DNA of 64,000 nucleotides from Hymenobacter volaticus (GCF_022921055.1 NZ_CP095066.1:62001-126000), one strand, 5' to 3'; positions 16,554 to 25,912 are shown, counted from the stretch's first letter. Notes: generated by a model from the sequence alone, not told the origin. Numbers and translations: made by a program.

Positions 16554-17066
16554 CTAAGGCCGCTGAAACGGCAGCTTTTTCTTTTTATTCAGGGCTTCCT
16601 TTTCTTTCAGCATCTGCTGAATGGCTGGCCCGTACTGCTGAAAATGAAGGCGAACAATGTTATGCAGTAAGTCGGCGATCGTAACGCCGCCCATGGTAGC
16701 GGCGATATGCGTTAAGGCACTGTGGTTCTCTTCATCCAACTGGATGCTTTTGCCTTTCTTACCGCGGGCGGACTTAAGCAGGTGACGAGCATAGTCATTG
16801 GCTACGCGGGCCATTGGCTTGTCAGTTACTTGCGCTGGTTTTGGGTCAATGCTCAGCTGAGCTGGTAACTCAGCTAGAGCAGCGTCAGGAAGCTCCATTG
16901 GGGAACTCTCTTCTGTAGGGGGAGTAGGTGCAGAAAAGGCTATTGATTCGGTTGGTACAGGTTCCGTCGCGGGTTGCTCAGGAGCAGCAATGCCACCACC
17001 AGGGTGTCTTCTTCTGCTGGCGGTCTGCAGCACATCAACTAGTTCGTCATCGTTGTTGGAGATCAT
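16554..17066 (-). CDS. DUF3408 protein (TraB-like)
   Basis: A 170-residue protein. The N-terminal 85 residues are proline- and serine-rich and disordered. The C-terminal domain carries GKSIQLDEENHSALTHIAAT and ITIADLLHNIVRLHFQQY-like sequence, characteristic of DUF3408, a probable ribbon-helix-helix domain encoded next to ParA-like traA in Bacteroidetes conjugative elements. It likely acts as the DNA-binding partner of the adjacent ATPase in transfer or its control. The basic C-terminus is NKKKKLPFQRP. Confidence 0.85.
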   Translation of the reverse strand: MISNNDDELVDVLQTASRRRHPGGGIAAPEQPATEPVPTESIAFSAPTPPTEESSPMELPDAALAELPAQLSIDPKPAQVTDKPMARVANDYARHLLKSARGKKGKSIQLDEENHSALTHIAATMGGVTIADLLHNIVRLHFQQYGPAIQQMLKEKEALNKKKKLPFQRP

Positions 17067-17102
17067 CGGATAAGGGAGTAAGAGCTAGATTAATGAGATG
17101 AA

Positions 17103-17843
17103 TCAGGCCTTTTCCGCTACGGAAGCGGCCTCCTTAACTGGAAAGACAATGGCTTGTATTTCCTCTAGCAGGCTCTTAATTCCCAAATGATAAAACTCCT
17201 TGCGCATGGGCGCCATCGTTGAGCGCACTTCGGATTTGCGATACGCGACGCTTTGTTCCAGGCGAGAGCCTAGCAGAGTGACGCCCTCCTCCTGAAATAT
17301 CTTTTCAGTTTGGTTGAAGAAGGTTTGCTTTTCGTTCTTGACGAACTTGTTCCAGAAGCAGTAGAACCCTTGCAGACTGCTGTCTGGCTTGTTGGTATAA
17401 TGACGTAGTACATCCGTGTAAGCCAAGGTGGAGTTGATGGTCGCCGCGTCGGGTTCAATGGGAATAAAGATGTAATCCAGCTGGCGCCACAATTCGGGCA
17501 GGCCAGCAATGTTGAGCGTACCCGGCGTGTCTACTAATACCAAATCAGCTGCTCCTTCCAAGTCTTCGAGCTGCTGACGCGCGTCTTTCACTTGGCACTT
17601 AATAATGGCATAGGCCTTCTTGCCAAGTGCTTTAAATTCGGCCATCTTCTCGGGCATCTTTTTTAAGAGCGCCAAATCGTCCTGCCGAAAGTTTTCAATT
17701 GTCCACTGCGGATAATCACAATCCACGACGGCTACCTTGAGCGGCATAGTGAAGTGAAGGTAGGAGGCAATCAGCGTAGTAATAGTTGATTTGCCCACGC
17801 CTCCTTTCTGCGAAGAAATCGAGAGGTACTTCGTCTGACTCAT
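17103..17843 (-). CDS. traA: TraA, ParA-type ATPase of the tra operon
   Basis: A 246-residue ParA/MinD-family ATPase that heads the minus-strand tra operon. Deviant Walker A KGGVGKST is at residues 13-20, VAVVDCDYPQWTIENF is the A' motif and LVLVDTPGTLN is Walker B. It differs clearly from the partition ParA at 4606 and belongs to the TraA group of CTnDOT-like elements. The following gene encodes DUF3408, the usual partner. Its upstream region is the repeat field at 17.9-18.4 kb, so operon control probably lies there. Confidence 0.9.
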   Translation of the reverse strand: MSQTKYLSISSQKGGVGKSTITTLIASYLHFTMPLKVAVVDCDYPQWTIENFRQDDLALLKKMPEKMAEFKALGKKAYAIIKCQVKDARQQLEDLEGAADLVLVDTPGTLNIAGLPELWRQLDYIFIPIEPDAATINSTLAYTDVLRHYTNKPDSSLQGFYCFWNKFVKNEKQTFFNQTEKIFQEEGVTLLGSRLEQSVAYRKSEVRSTMAPMRKEFYHLGIKSLLEEIQAIVFPVKEAASVAEKA

Positions 17844-17899
17844 AGGCTAAGCGTTTGGAACCCTGAGGTGGAAGGGAGCAACCAAGTGCAGTGCAGAAG

Positions 17900-18400
17900 C
17901 GCTTAACAAACGTAATCGCAATAAGTTATAATGTCAATAATATTGATAAAATTTTCAATAAGTTTACGTTAGTGCTGCTTTGATCCGATGGCAAGGCATA
18001 AGCAATGCACTTAACAAGCTCACAAGATTCCAACCTTACAGGATTGCTGCTTTATAATCTTATAAGACCGTGAAGTTGGAAGGTTATAGAGTTATAAGGC
18101 TGCAAGATTATAGTCCTGCAAAGCAAGAACCTTATGAAATTCTAACCTTATAAGATTGAAAGATTGTGAAATACCAACTTTATGAAATCATAAGGCTACA
18201 ATCTTCTCAGGTTACAATCATGTGATGTCACAAGCTCATAAGATTATAATTTCACTGCCTTGTGAAATCATAATCTTACAGGGTTGCAATCTTAAATAAG
18301 CAATTTAGCCTCAGTGCTTTCCCTCTTCTCAAGCAACCTGAAGCTTGCAATCTTCCAACTTTGCAATCTTATCAGGTTATACTGTTCAGAGGCTCTTATA
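17900..18400. repeat. Degenerate AT-rich repeat field between tra and mob operons (candidate oriT/control region)
   Basis: About 500 bp of non-coding DNA dense in related words in both orientations: AATCTTATAAG, CCTTATAAGATT, CATAAGATTATAA, AATCATAATCTTACAG and TGCAATCTTATCAGG, among others. TCTTATAAGA is itself palindromic. It lies between the divergently transcribed tra operon and the mobilization genes, where Bacteroidetes elements usually carry oriT and the two promoters. The copies are imperfect, so this is not a clean iteron array. The oriT role is inferred. Confidence 0.65.
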
Positions 18401-18547
18401 AAATCATTCTTCAGTACCCCTCCTGTAGTTCAGCAAGCCATGTCTTTGTGCGCACAAACCTGCGGGTCACACGCCCAAAGACAACCGGGAAATGGACGCC
18501 AGCTATTCCCCCTGTCTTGCTAAAAGCAGACGTAACCAGGCGCCAAG

Positions 18548-18879
18548 ATGGAAGAGCAGCAGCGACCCAAATCAGCCCCCCAAGCGAGGCAAAAGCAACC
18601 AAAGAGCAGCATATCAATCTGCGAATTACCAGCACCGAGAAGGCCTTAATTAAGGCGAAAGCCGATAAGGCTGGCCTAACAACCGGCGAATATATTCGGC
18701 GGGCTGCGCTCGGAAAAAGGGTGGTAGAAAAGGTGCCTAATGAACTGCGGCGGCAGATCAGCACGGCAGGCAACAACCTCCATCAGCTGACTCGCCTGGC
18801 TAACGCAGGCAAGCTTAATGGGCTGAGCGTAGAGTTGCTGAAGGACTTGGCCACCCGCTTACTGGAGACGCTGAAATGA
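18548..18879 (+). CDS. mobC: MobC-like relaxosome protein (one suspected indel)
   Basis: A small mobilization accessory protein that would bind oriT and help the relaxase. From ATG 18548 the frame reads MEEQQRPKSAP and breaks at the C run 18576-18581. One extra C joins it to SEAKATKEQHINLRITSTEK and onward, giving about 110 residues. The body has a ribbon-helix-helix part (INLRITSTEKALIKAKADKA) and the MobC signature (NELRRQISTAGNNLHQLTRL). I prefer this start because the open frame upstream is repeat DNA. The stop overlaps the relaxase start (ATGA). Confidence 0.85.
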
Positions 18880-19790
18880 TTGCCAAGACCGTTACCGGCG
18901 CTGATTTTACGGGGGCTTTGGCGTATGGTGCGGGTCTGCGCTCTGACCGCGCCAATAAGCAATCGGAATTATTGAGCTTGGCCAATATTGGCAGCCATGA
19001 CCCGCACGGCATTGCCGCTGAAATGCGGGCGGTGGCCGAGATGAGCAGTCGGATACAGTTGCCGGTGTGGCATACTATTTTGTCGTGGGCCCCAGGGGAG
19101 GTGGTCGACCGAGAGCAAAAGCTAAAGGCGGCGGCGCTTTACTGTGAGCTGATGGGCGCTAGTCTGGAGCGCCACCAAGTGGCCGTATACGAGCACCAGG
19201 ACAAGCAGCATCCCCATCTTCATATCTACATCAACCGCGTGCCGATGGATGGCGGGCCGGCGCTGCGTAGTGATCAAAACTATGTGCGCAACGTGCTGGC
19301 CACGCGCCAGATTCGCCAGCAGCTGGGCATGGCCCCCTTGCCCGAACGGCAGCAGAAAACCAAGGACCTTGATCCAAACAAAGAAGTAGCCCGCGGCCAC
19401 GTACGGAACGTACTCGCCGCCGCGCTCCAAGACGAGCATATTCGATCCCTTGACCAGCTGGTAGCTCACCTGCAGAAGCAGGCGATTGAAACCCACCTCA
19501 AACAGGATGGCAAAGGCGTGCTTGTAGGCACCAGCTTTCGCTATGCGGCCAGCAGTGTCAAGGGCACGGAGGTAGGCATAAAAGCCAAGCAGTTACGGGA
19601 CCACTTCCGACCCTTGAGATCCGAGGCTCAACGCACACAGGATCTACTCAGGCCAGGGGAAGTTGTCAGCCAACGCAGTTTTGCGTCGGCCACTCTTGGC
19701 AATGAATTCGACGACATTAATGGCTTGCTTATGGACGATGCGGAGCGAAACGAGAACGAGAACCGCCGCCGGCGGCGCCCCCGGCTCTGA
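18876..19790 (+). CDS. MobP-type relaxase (MobA/VirD2-like)
   Basis: A 304-residue relaxase that nicks oriT and pilots the strand during transfer. The metal-binding motif HPHLHIYIN is at residues 112-120 (HxHxxxN). Upstream, WHTILSWAPGE and the N-terminal MIAKTVTGADFTGALAYGAG contribute to motifs I/II. The C-terminus is very basic (ENRRRRRPRL). It is coupled to mobC by a four-base overlap and followed after 120 bp by the coupling protein. It is at the short end for the Bacteroidetes MobA/MobB group. Confidence 0.92.
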   Translation: MIAKTVTGADFTGALAYGAGLRSDRANKQSELLSLANIGSHDPHGIAAEMRAVAEMSSRIQLPVWHTILSWAPGEVVDREQKLKAAALYCELMGASLERHQVAVYEHQDKQHPHLHIYINRVPMDGGPALRSDQNYVRNVLATRQIRQQLGMAPLPERQQKTKDLDPNKEVARGHVRNVLAAALQDEHIRSLDQLVAHLQKQAIETHLKQDGKGVLVGTSFRYAASSVKGTEVGIKAKQLRDHFRPLRSEAQRTQDLLRPGEVVSQRSFASATLGNEFDDINGLLMDDAERNENENRRRRRPRL

Positions 19791-19912
19791 GACCCCCGAG
19801 TAAACCAGGCCAAGAAAGAACCAGCAATAGGCCAAGTCAAAATTGGATTGGCATCACACACCCATCAAACACAGTTGGAATATATCCTGTCATCGGCTTA
19901 CCCCAACCACCC

Positions 19913-21931
19913 ATGGAAGACGAAAGAGGCCTTAAGAAGATCATGGACTTCATGCGCCTGATCAGCATTTTCCTCCTGCTGCTACACGTGTACTACTACT
20001 GCTACGGCTTCTTTACCGAGCAACATTTGACGGCGGCTTGGTCGGGAAGACTGTTGACGCGATTCACCTCCAAAACGGCTCTCTTTTATGCTCCCTACGT
20101 CACGAAGGTGGCAGCACTGGTATTCCTAGCACTTTCGTGCTTGGGTACGCGTGGCAAGCCTAAAGAAGGCCAAACGTGGACGCCTATTGTGGTGGGCTTA
20201 TTGTTAGGGGTAACACTGTTCTTTGGGAGCGCCCTGCTCCTAGATCTACCCTACCAGCTGACCGTAGTCACGGCCTTGTATGCCGGTACGGTGGGCGTAG
20301 GTTTCCTGCTGCTGCTTAGGGCGGGCAACTCGATTAGCCGGCTGCTGAAGGTGAACTTGATGAGCGACATTTTCAACCTGGAGAATGAGACCTTCCCGCA
20401 GGAGGAGCGGAAGATGGAAAACGAGTTCTCCGTGAATCTGCCCACCACTTACCAGCTTAAAGGCAAGCAGCGCCGGGGCTGGGTCAACATTGTGAATCCG
20501 TTCCGCGCCACGGTGGTGTATGGCACGCCGGGCTCGGGCAAATCGTATGCCGTGATCAACCAGTTCATCAAGCAGCACCTGGCCAAAGGCTTTGCCATGT
20601 ACGTCTACGACTTTAAGTTTCCCGACCTGAGTCGCATTGCCTACAACGAGCTGTTGAAGCATCAGGACCAGTACCAGAACCCGGTGCGCTTTTACGTCAT
20701 CAACTTCGATGACCCTCGCAAAAGCCACCGCTGCAATCCGCTGCTGCCCTCCATGATGACCGATATTATGGACGCCTACGAGGCCTCGGCTACCATCATG
20801 CTTAATCTCAACAAAAAGTGGATCGAGAAGCAGGGAGAATTCTTTGTCGAGTCGCCCATCAATTTTGTAGCGGCCATTATCTGGTTTTTAAAGCTCTACC
20901 AGGGTGGCCGCTACTGCACCTTTCCCCACGTCATTGAATTTCTGGGGCGCGAGTACAAGGAGATGTTCCCCATCCTGGCCTCGTACCCCGAGATCGAGAA
21001 CTACGTACGGCCTTTTATTTCGGCCTTCGAAGGTAAAGCGATGGAACAGTTGGAAGGGCAAATTGCCAGCGCGCGCATTCCCCTTTCCCGCCTGGCTTCC
21101 CCGCAGCTCTATTGGGTGATGAGCGGCAACGACTTCACGCTCGATTTAAACAACCCTGCCCAGCCCAAGGTGCTGTGCGTGGCCAACAACCCCGAGCGCA
21201 AAGGCGTTTACGGGGCCGCCTTAGGGCTTTACAACGCTCGTATTCTCAAGTTGATCAACCAAAAAGGCAAGCTTAAATCCTCGGTGATCATCGACGAGTT
21301 GCCCACCATTTATCTGAAAGGGCTCGATGATCTGATTGCCACCGCCCGCAGCAACCAGGTATCCACCTGCCTCGGCATTCAAACCAAAGCCCAGTTGGAT
21401 CGTGATTACGGCAAAGCTGAGTCCACCGCCATTCAGGAAGTGATTGGCAACCTCATCTCGGGGCAGGTCACGGGCGAGAGTGCCGAGATGCTAAGCAAAC
21501 GCTTCGGCCGCATTCTGCAGCGGCGGCAGTCGGTCAGCGTCAACAGCCGCGACACGAGCACCAGTCTGTCCACCCAGCTGGATAGTATGATACCGGCCAG
21601 TAAAATTTCGAGTCTAACGCAAGGCACGTTCGTGGGCGCGGTGGCCGACAACTTCGGGGAGGAAATCCAACAAAAGGTATTCCACGCGCGAATCGTGGTG
21701 GATGCAACCCAAACCACGTGTGAGCAGCAAGCTTACCAGGACATCCCAGAGATGGCCAATTTCACGGACTCAAACACCGGCCAAGACCGCACGGACGAGA
21801 TTATTAAAGCCAACTACCGCAGAATTAAGGAGGAAATTGGGAATATTGTGGACTGCGAATTGCAACGGCTCTCGCAAACCACCGACCGGAAGTTCCAACG
21901 CCCACACACACCTACCTCCAGTTACCCTTAA
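19913..21931 (+). CDS. Type IV coupling protein (VirD4/TraG-like, Bacteroidetes MobC)
   Basis: A 672-residue T4CP that links the relaxosome to the mating channel. An N-terminal membrane domain with about four helices (ISIFLLLLHVYYYCYGF, APYVTKVAALVFLALSCLG, WTPIVVGLLLGVTLFFGSAL, LTVVTALYAGTVGVGFLLLL) is followed by an ATPase domain. Walker A GTPGSGKS is at residues 204-211, and SSVIIDELPTIYLKGLDD is Walker B. A late segment (ISGQVTGESAEMLSKRFG) is typical of the family. The stop overlaps the next gene (TAATG). Confidence 0.95.
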   Translation: MEDERGLKKIMDFMRLISIFLLLLHVYYYCYGFFTEQHLTAAWSGRLLTRFTSKTALFYAPYVTKVAALVFLALSCLGTRGKPKEGQTWTPIVVGLLLGVTLFFGSALLLDLPYQLTVVTALYAGTVGVGFLLLLRAGNSISRLLKVNLMSDIFNLENETFPQEERKMENEFSVNLPTTYQLKGKQRRGWVNIVNPFRATVVYGTPGSGKSYAVINQFIKQHLAKGFAMYVYDFKFPDLSRIAYNELLKHQDQYQNPVRFYVINFDDPRKSHRCNPLLPSMMTDIMDAYEASATIMLNLNKKWIEKQGEFFVESPINFVAAIIWFLKLYQGGRYCTFPHVIEFLGREYKEMFPILASYPEIENYVRPFISAFEGKAMEQLEGQIASARIPLSRLASPQLYWVMSGNDFTLDLNNPAQPKVLCVANNPERKGVYGAALGLYNARILKLINQKGKLKSSVIIDELPTIYLKGLDDLIATARSNQVSTCLGIQTKAQLDRDYGKAESTAIQEVIGNLISGQVTGESAEMLSKRFGRILQRRQSVSVNSRDTSTSLSTQLDSMIPASKISSLTQGTFVGAVADNFGEEIQQKVFHARIVVDATQTTCEQQAYQDIPEMANFTDSNTGQDRTDEIIKANYRRIKEEIGNIVDCELQRLSQTTDRKFQRPHTPTSSYP

Positions 21932-22319
21932 TGAAGCACCTTATTGGCAAGCGCTTAGCTCATCTGCGCGGGAGCTAGCCGCGCAGTACCCGGCGCAAAA
22001 TTGGTCCCAGGCCACTATTGCGGAAGAGACCGGGCTCACGCAGAACATCATTGCGCGCATGGAGTTGAATGGCGCCGGCACCATCGAGACCTTTCTGACC
22101 CTCGCCCAGTTTTATTACCGCAAGGGCTGCAATCCCGCCTGGATTATGCTGGAAAATAACGCGGCCGTTCCCATGTTTTTGGATGCCGAAGTCAAGGCCG
22201 AAGATTTAGCCAAGGATCGTTCGTTTCTCGTTTCGCTTAAACATCAGCTCGAACATCATTTGGATGATAACACTACTCAAAAAGATTCAGTAGCCAAGGA
22301 TTCGGCAGCCGTAGAGTGA
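21931..22319 (+). CDS. Small HTH (Xre-like) protein (one suspected indel)
   Basis: A protein of about 129 residues starting at ATG 21931 within the T4CP stop. The frame MKHLIGKRLAHLRG breaks at the GGG of 21970-21972. Adding one G joins it to ELAAQYPAQNWSQATIAEET. That segment plus GLTQNIIARMELNGAGTIET is a helix-turn-helix of the Xre/Cro type (residues 20-60). The region following resembles proteins that report a count-based helical domain, and the tail is polar. It is probably a regulator co-expressed with the mobilization genes. Confidence 0.78.
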
Positions 22320-22440
22320 AAAAGAAAATAGGCTAAATGAATTTAAGATTATTATTGATTATATCAATCAATAGTCTTTATTTTTAAGGAGATGATGCGC
22401 CCACGGGGAGCTATCTGATTCACCTTTAGCCCATTTTCTT

Positions 22441-23826
22441 ATGTTACACCAAGCCGAAACCCCATTTGGTTCTGAACGGTTACCAGCACCAGCGCCTGCC
22501 AAGCAGGTACCCGAACCCGCTAAAAAGCCGGTGAGTCCCTCTGTTGACGAGATGCGGGACGAATTCCTGCTCAACGCCCAACCGGTTGTGGACGCGTTAC
22601 GCAAAAGCGGTAAAACGCGGGAGGCGTCACAGCTGGAGGAGGCCGCCAAGGTCATTGGTGCCACCGTCGGCACGAGGCCAACTCACCTCTCAACAGTGGG
22701 CGACAGCCTAAAAGGGGAGTCAGTCAGTAAGGTACTTAAGAATATATGGGAGGTGATCGAGAAAGACCCCGTGCTCAAGTGCATGCCGCAGGCCCGTAGC
22801 TTGCGCAAGGCAGGTGATGCCCTTGATGGCGCTGGCCTGCTCGATATCACGGTGCGCAATGGCGTGGTGGTGAGCTTTGTCAGCAACTTCACAGAAAATT
22901 ATGCGCTTGCGCAGCAGACGGCTCCGAAGTCCACTGAGAAAGTAGTTGCCCGCCCGCCGCTGGCTACGCCAGCGCCAATACCTTCCGCCGCCGATCTGCA
23001 GCCTACTCCGGCCGTGCAAGCCAGGGTCGCCTCGCTGCTGAGTCCGGCCGTGCGAGCCAAGGTGCAGGCCTTAGCCGAGGAGAATCTAGCTACTCGGTCC
23101 GCGGCTACGGGAGCAACTTCTAACCCCCCAGCACCCGTCGCCCCAAGTGTTGCCCCCAAGGCCTTTGTTCGGGAGGATATCCCCTTCGAGTTGCTGGCGA
23201 AAATGGGTGTGCAAGCGGCCGAGCTGGAACGTACAGGCCAGTTGCAAAAGCTACTGGAAGGCAAAAAAACGGACTTGGTTTCCACCTTCAGCCTTCGAAA
23301 TCAGCAAGGCGAACCCATTCCGTTTGCTGCTAAAATGGTGCTGCAACGTGATGCGGAAGGAACCGCGAGTCTGCAATTTGACCTACCCAAGCATCGGTTA
23401 GAAATTCCGGAGCAGATTATGGGCAAGCAAATTACGCCCGCTATGAAAGAGCAACTGGAGCAGACTGGGGTGGTGCTTACGGATGGCCTGAAAGACAGCC
23501 AGGGCCAGACGTTTGCCGCCTATATTGCCATCGATAAAGAGATGAATAAAGTGGTGGCCTTGCGCCAAGGAAACCAGCGGGTTCCGCAGGTGATCAACGG
23601 CCTAACGCTTAAACCGGAGCAGCAGCAGCAGTTGCTGGAAGGCAAACCAGTGCGGCTTGAGGGTATGGTAACGGGCGATGGAAAGGCGCGCTTCGACGCA
23701 ACCATGCAACTCGATCCCTTTAAGCGCAGCATTAATCCGAAAAATGAACGCTTTTATCCTGCACCTCAACAGGCCGTAACGGAGCAGAAAGAGGAGCAAG
23801 TTTCGCGTCCTAGAATGCGTATTTAG
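22441..23826 (+). CDS. DUF4099/DUF3945-domain protein
   Basis: A 461-residue protein typical of Bacteroidetes mobile elements. The N-terminal 160 residues are helical. A proline/alanine-rich linker follows (about 160-235), then a DUF4099-like segment (FELLAKMGVQAAELERTGQL) and a DUF3945-like segment (LPKHRLEIPEQIMGKQITPA and FAAYIAIDKEMNKVVALRQG), part of which is duplicated near KPEQQQQLLEGKPVRLEGM. Such proteins sit beside mob genes and topoisomerases, and their biochemical role is unknown. It ends before the terminator at 23853. Confidence 0.85.
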   Translation: MLHQAETPFGSERLPAPAPAKQVPEPAKKPVSPSVDEMRDEFLLNAQPVVDALRKSGKTREASQLEEAAKVIGATVGTRPTHLSTVGDSLKGESVSKVLKNIWEVIEKDPVLKCMPQARSLRKAGDALDGAGLLDITVRNGVVVSFVSNFTENYALAQQTAPKSTEKVVARPPLATPAPIPSAADLQPTPAVQARVASLLSPAVRAKVQALAEENLATRSAATGATSNPPAPVAPSVAPKAFVREDIPFELLAKMGVQAAELERTGQLQKLLEGKKTDLVSTFSLRNQQGEPIPFAAKMVLQRDAEGTASLQFDLPKHRLEIPEQIMGKQITPAMKEQLEQTGVVLTDGLKDSQGQTFAAYIAIDKEMNKVVALRQGNQRVPQVINGLTLKPEQQQQLLEGKPVRLEGMVTGDGKARFDATMQLDPFKRSINPKNERFYPAPQQAVTEQKEEQVSRPRMRI

Positions 23827-23852
23827 GGTAATATTGTTGCTCCTGACAATAA

Positions 23853-23880
23853 AAAAGCCCCAGCTAATGCTGGGGCTTTT
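23853..23880. terminator. Rho-independent terminator
   Basis: A perfect 12-bp stem (23853-23864 with 23869-23880) with a TAAT loop, preceded by A residues and ending in a T run. It closes the mobilization operon and could also serve the small minus-strand ORF to its right. Confidence 0.9.
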
Positions 23881-23885
23881 GCATT

Positions 23886-24050
23886 TTATAAAAGGCGTTT
23901 TCGAAAGACAATATTTATCCTGTACCTCTTCAGCTTGGTTGGTCTGAAGCTTGCCCTCTTAAGGCGAGCCCGACTAATGCCAGTCAGTGTTCCTATCTCC
24001 GCAACCGATAAACCCTTTTCCAGGGCTTTGGCCACCTTGGCTACGTTCAT
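23886..24050 (-). CDS. 54-aa resolvase-type HTH peptide
   Basis: A short ORF, MNVAKVAKALEKGLSVAEIG followed by TLTGISRARLKRASFRPTK. It reads as the helix-turn-helix found at the C-terminus of serine resolvases (GxSxxEIxxxTGISRxxL). The catalytic domain is absent, so it may be a stand-alone regulator or a relic of a resolvase. It converges on the terminator at 23853-23880. Confidence 0.5.
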   Translation of the reverse strand: MNVAKVAKALEKGLSVAEIGTLTGISRARLKRASFRPTKLKRYRINIVFRKRLL

Positions 24051-24273
24051 GACTGAAGTGGTCTAGTAAAAACGGACAGTTCAAAGACTTCATGAAGGCT
24101 CAACTTGTCTTGGTGGATGACAGTATTTTAAGCATACAAACAAGGCTACCAATCATGAAGGCTATCTAAAACTCGTCTTGTATCATTACTTAAACGCACG
24201 CTTCTCAAGTGTGACAATAAGTGCATGTTTTGCCCATATAAGAAAACGACCTACACTACTCTGACTTATTGGT

Positions 24274-24858
24274 ATGAATGCACAGCCAGATTGGATGAAC
24301 GCCCAGTATCTACAAAATGGTAATGCTCGACAACGGCGCGCTTACGTGGTACTGAAGGAATTGGCAATTCTGACTACCTTGTTTCCCTATGATCCCATTG
24401 TTGTGGGCACCATCCCGATCGATATTGACTTGCCGGATAGTGATGTGGACATTATTTGTCACATACTGCCTGAAAACAAGGAAACGTTTAAGCAATTGCT
24501 TCGCGCTTCCTATGCACACCTGCCCGCCTTTCAACTTCGTGAGCTTTTAATAGGAGGGCAGGAGTCGCTGGTAAGCAGCTTTTTCTACGAGGAATTGCAG
24601 GTAGAAGTGTTCGCACAGGCACGACCCACAGCCCAGCAGCTGGCCTACCGGCACATGCTAGTAGAATATGCCGTGCTACAAGCTGGAGGAGAAAAATGGC
24701 GTACCGCGGTGCGCCACCTCAAGCAGCTGGGTCTTAAAACGGAGCCCGCTTTCGCAACTCTGCTTCAACTTGCTGGCGATCCATACCAAGCCTTGTTGCT
24801 ACTGGAAGAATTAACGGAGGCTGAATTGACCGCTTGGATAACAAGGAGCTCTGTTTAA
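24274..24858 (+). CDS. DUF4269 nucleotidyltransferase-like protein
   Basis: A 194-residue protein of the DUF4269 family. The region VVGTIPIDIDLPDSDVDIIC (residues 50-70) has the paired acidic residues of a minimal nucleotidyltransferase fold. AYRHMLVEYAVLQAGGEKWR and LKQLGLKTEPAFA follow in the helical C-terminal half. The family's function is not known. It is usually a monocistronic accessory gene, as it appears here, with long non-coding flanks. The GTxP...DxD arrangement suggests a nucleotidyltransferase active site, but catalysis is unproven. Confidence 0.88.
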   Translation: MNAQPDWMNAQYLQNGNARQRRAYVVLKELAILTTLFPYDPIVVGTIPIDIDLPDSDVDIICHILPENKETFKQLLRASYAHLPAFQLRELLIGGQESLVSSFFYEELQVEVFAQARPTAQQLAYRHMLVEYAVLQAGGEKWRTAVRHLKQLGLKTEPAFATLLQLAGDPYQALLLLEELTEAELTAWITRSSV

Positions 24859-25324
24859 GCACGAGTACCTGATGATCTGCCCCCGTTTGCCGCTGTAGCG
24901 TTCTATGACGCTTTGTTAAAATAAGCTGGCAGGCATTATCTAATAGGCAGCAAGACAGTACCCAAGCAATTACAATTTTTTGAATCGAATCTCCCCTGTG
25001 ATCATCAGATTGGCGGGAATATACGCAGCTTATAGAGTCGTTTAAATCAGTTATTTATACCTCCTAGCTTGAATTCTAGTTTATCTTAAAAGCCGGTTTT
25101 TACCTATGTTTGCTGAGGGGCTGGTTCATTATCTGAGCTTTCCTAACCGTTATTTCCGAGGTGAGATGCCGTTACATAACTCATAAATAATGGCTGCACT
25201 ATCTACCCGTTGATGGGAGCTGCTGCGTGCTTTTCTAACATAGTCGCTGCTACAATCGTCGCTGCTACAACTTACAGGAAGTAAGTCCAGAGCCGGTAGT
25301 TAGATACACCCGAATTCCGTTAAT
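24859..25324. other. Intergenic, no gene recognised
   Basis: About 465 bp without a convincing coding region. A short tandem repeat of TCGCTGCTACAA lies near 25245-25275, just before the Crp/Fnr gene. Nothing else stands out. Confidence 0.5.
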
Positions 25325-25912
25325 ATGAACGCTTTATATACGCCCTTGCTCGACCACATTGCCCGGCATGCGGCTTTGACGCCAGCCGAAGCGGACTTGT
25401 TTGTAAGCTATCTGCGCACTCAGTCGATTGACCGCAAAGACTTTCTGCTGCGTGAGGGACAGATATGTCCAGCTAGCTACTTCGTGTTGCGCGGCTGCTT
25501 ACGCACTTATTTCGTTTCTGAAAAAGGTACCGAGCAAATTATTCAGTTTAGCATTGAAAACTGGTGGGTGACGGATTATACCAGTATGGGCACGCATTCG
25601 CCAACTGTGTACACTGTCCAAGCCATTGAGCCTACAGAAGTTGTCGTGTTTGACCAGTCGGTACAGGAAGAGGTTTTTCAACTGTTACCTAAACTGGAGC
25701 GCTACTTTCGTATCATTTTGCAGCGAACCGTGGCAGCCGCTCAGTTCCGAAACAAGTTTCTGTTCGGAATGTCGGGGGAGGAGCGGTATCACTTCTTTAG
25801 CGAGGCCCTGCCCGGGTTTGTACAGCGGGTGCCGCAGTATATGTTAGCCTCGTACCTAGGCTTTACCCCGGAATTTCTAAGCAAGATCCGGGCGAAAGTG
25901 GGGCATTCGTAA
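25325..25912 (+). CDS. Crp/Fnr-family transcriptional regulator
   Basis: A 195-residue protein with a cyclic-nucleotide-binding-like beta-roll (residues 25-125: DFLLREGQICPASYFVLRGC, IIQFSIENWWVTDYTSM) and a short C-terminal helix-turn-helix (YMLASYLGFTPEFLSKIRAK). It belongs to the Bacteroidetes Crp/Fnr group without an obvious Fe-S cysteine cluster, so the ligand is unknown. FNR-like palindromes with a CTAG centre occur downstream and elsewhere in the cargo region. This is the only Crp/Fnr protein in the window, making it a candidate to bind them. It appears monocistronic. Confidence 0.9.
   Translation: MNALYTPLLDHIARHAALTPAEADLFVSYLRTQSIDRKDFLLREGQICPASYFVLRGCLRTYFVSEKGTEQIIQFSIENWWVTDYTSMGTHSPTVYTVQAIEPTEVVVFDQSVQEEVFQLLPKLERYFRIILQRTVAAAQFRNKFLFGMSGEERYHFFSEALPGFVQRVPQYMLASYLGFTPEFLSKIRAKVGHS

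Noticed and set aside
17900..18400. CRISPR array
   Set aside because: The repeated words are short, degenerate and in both orientations with irregular spacing. No cas genes are present.
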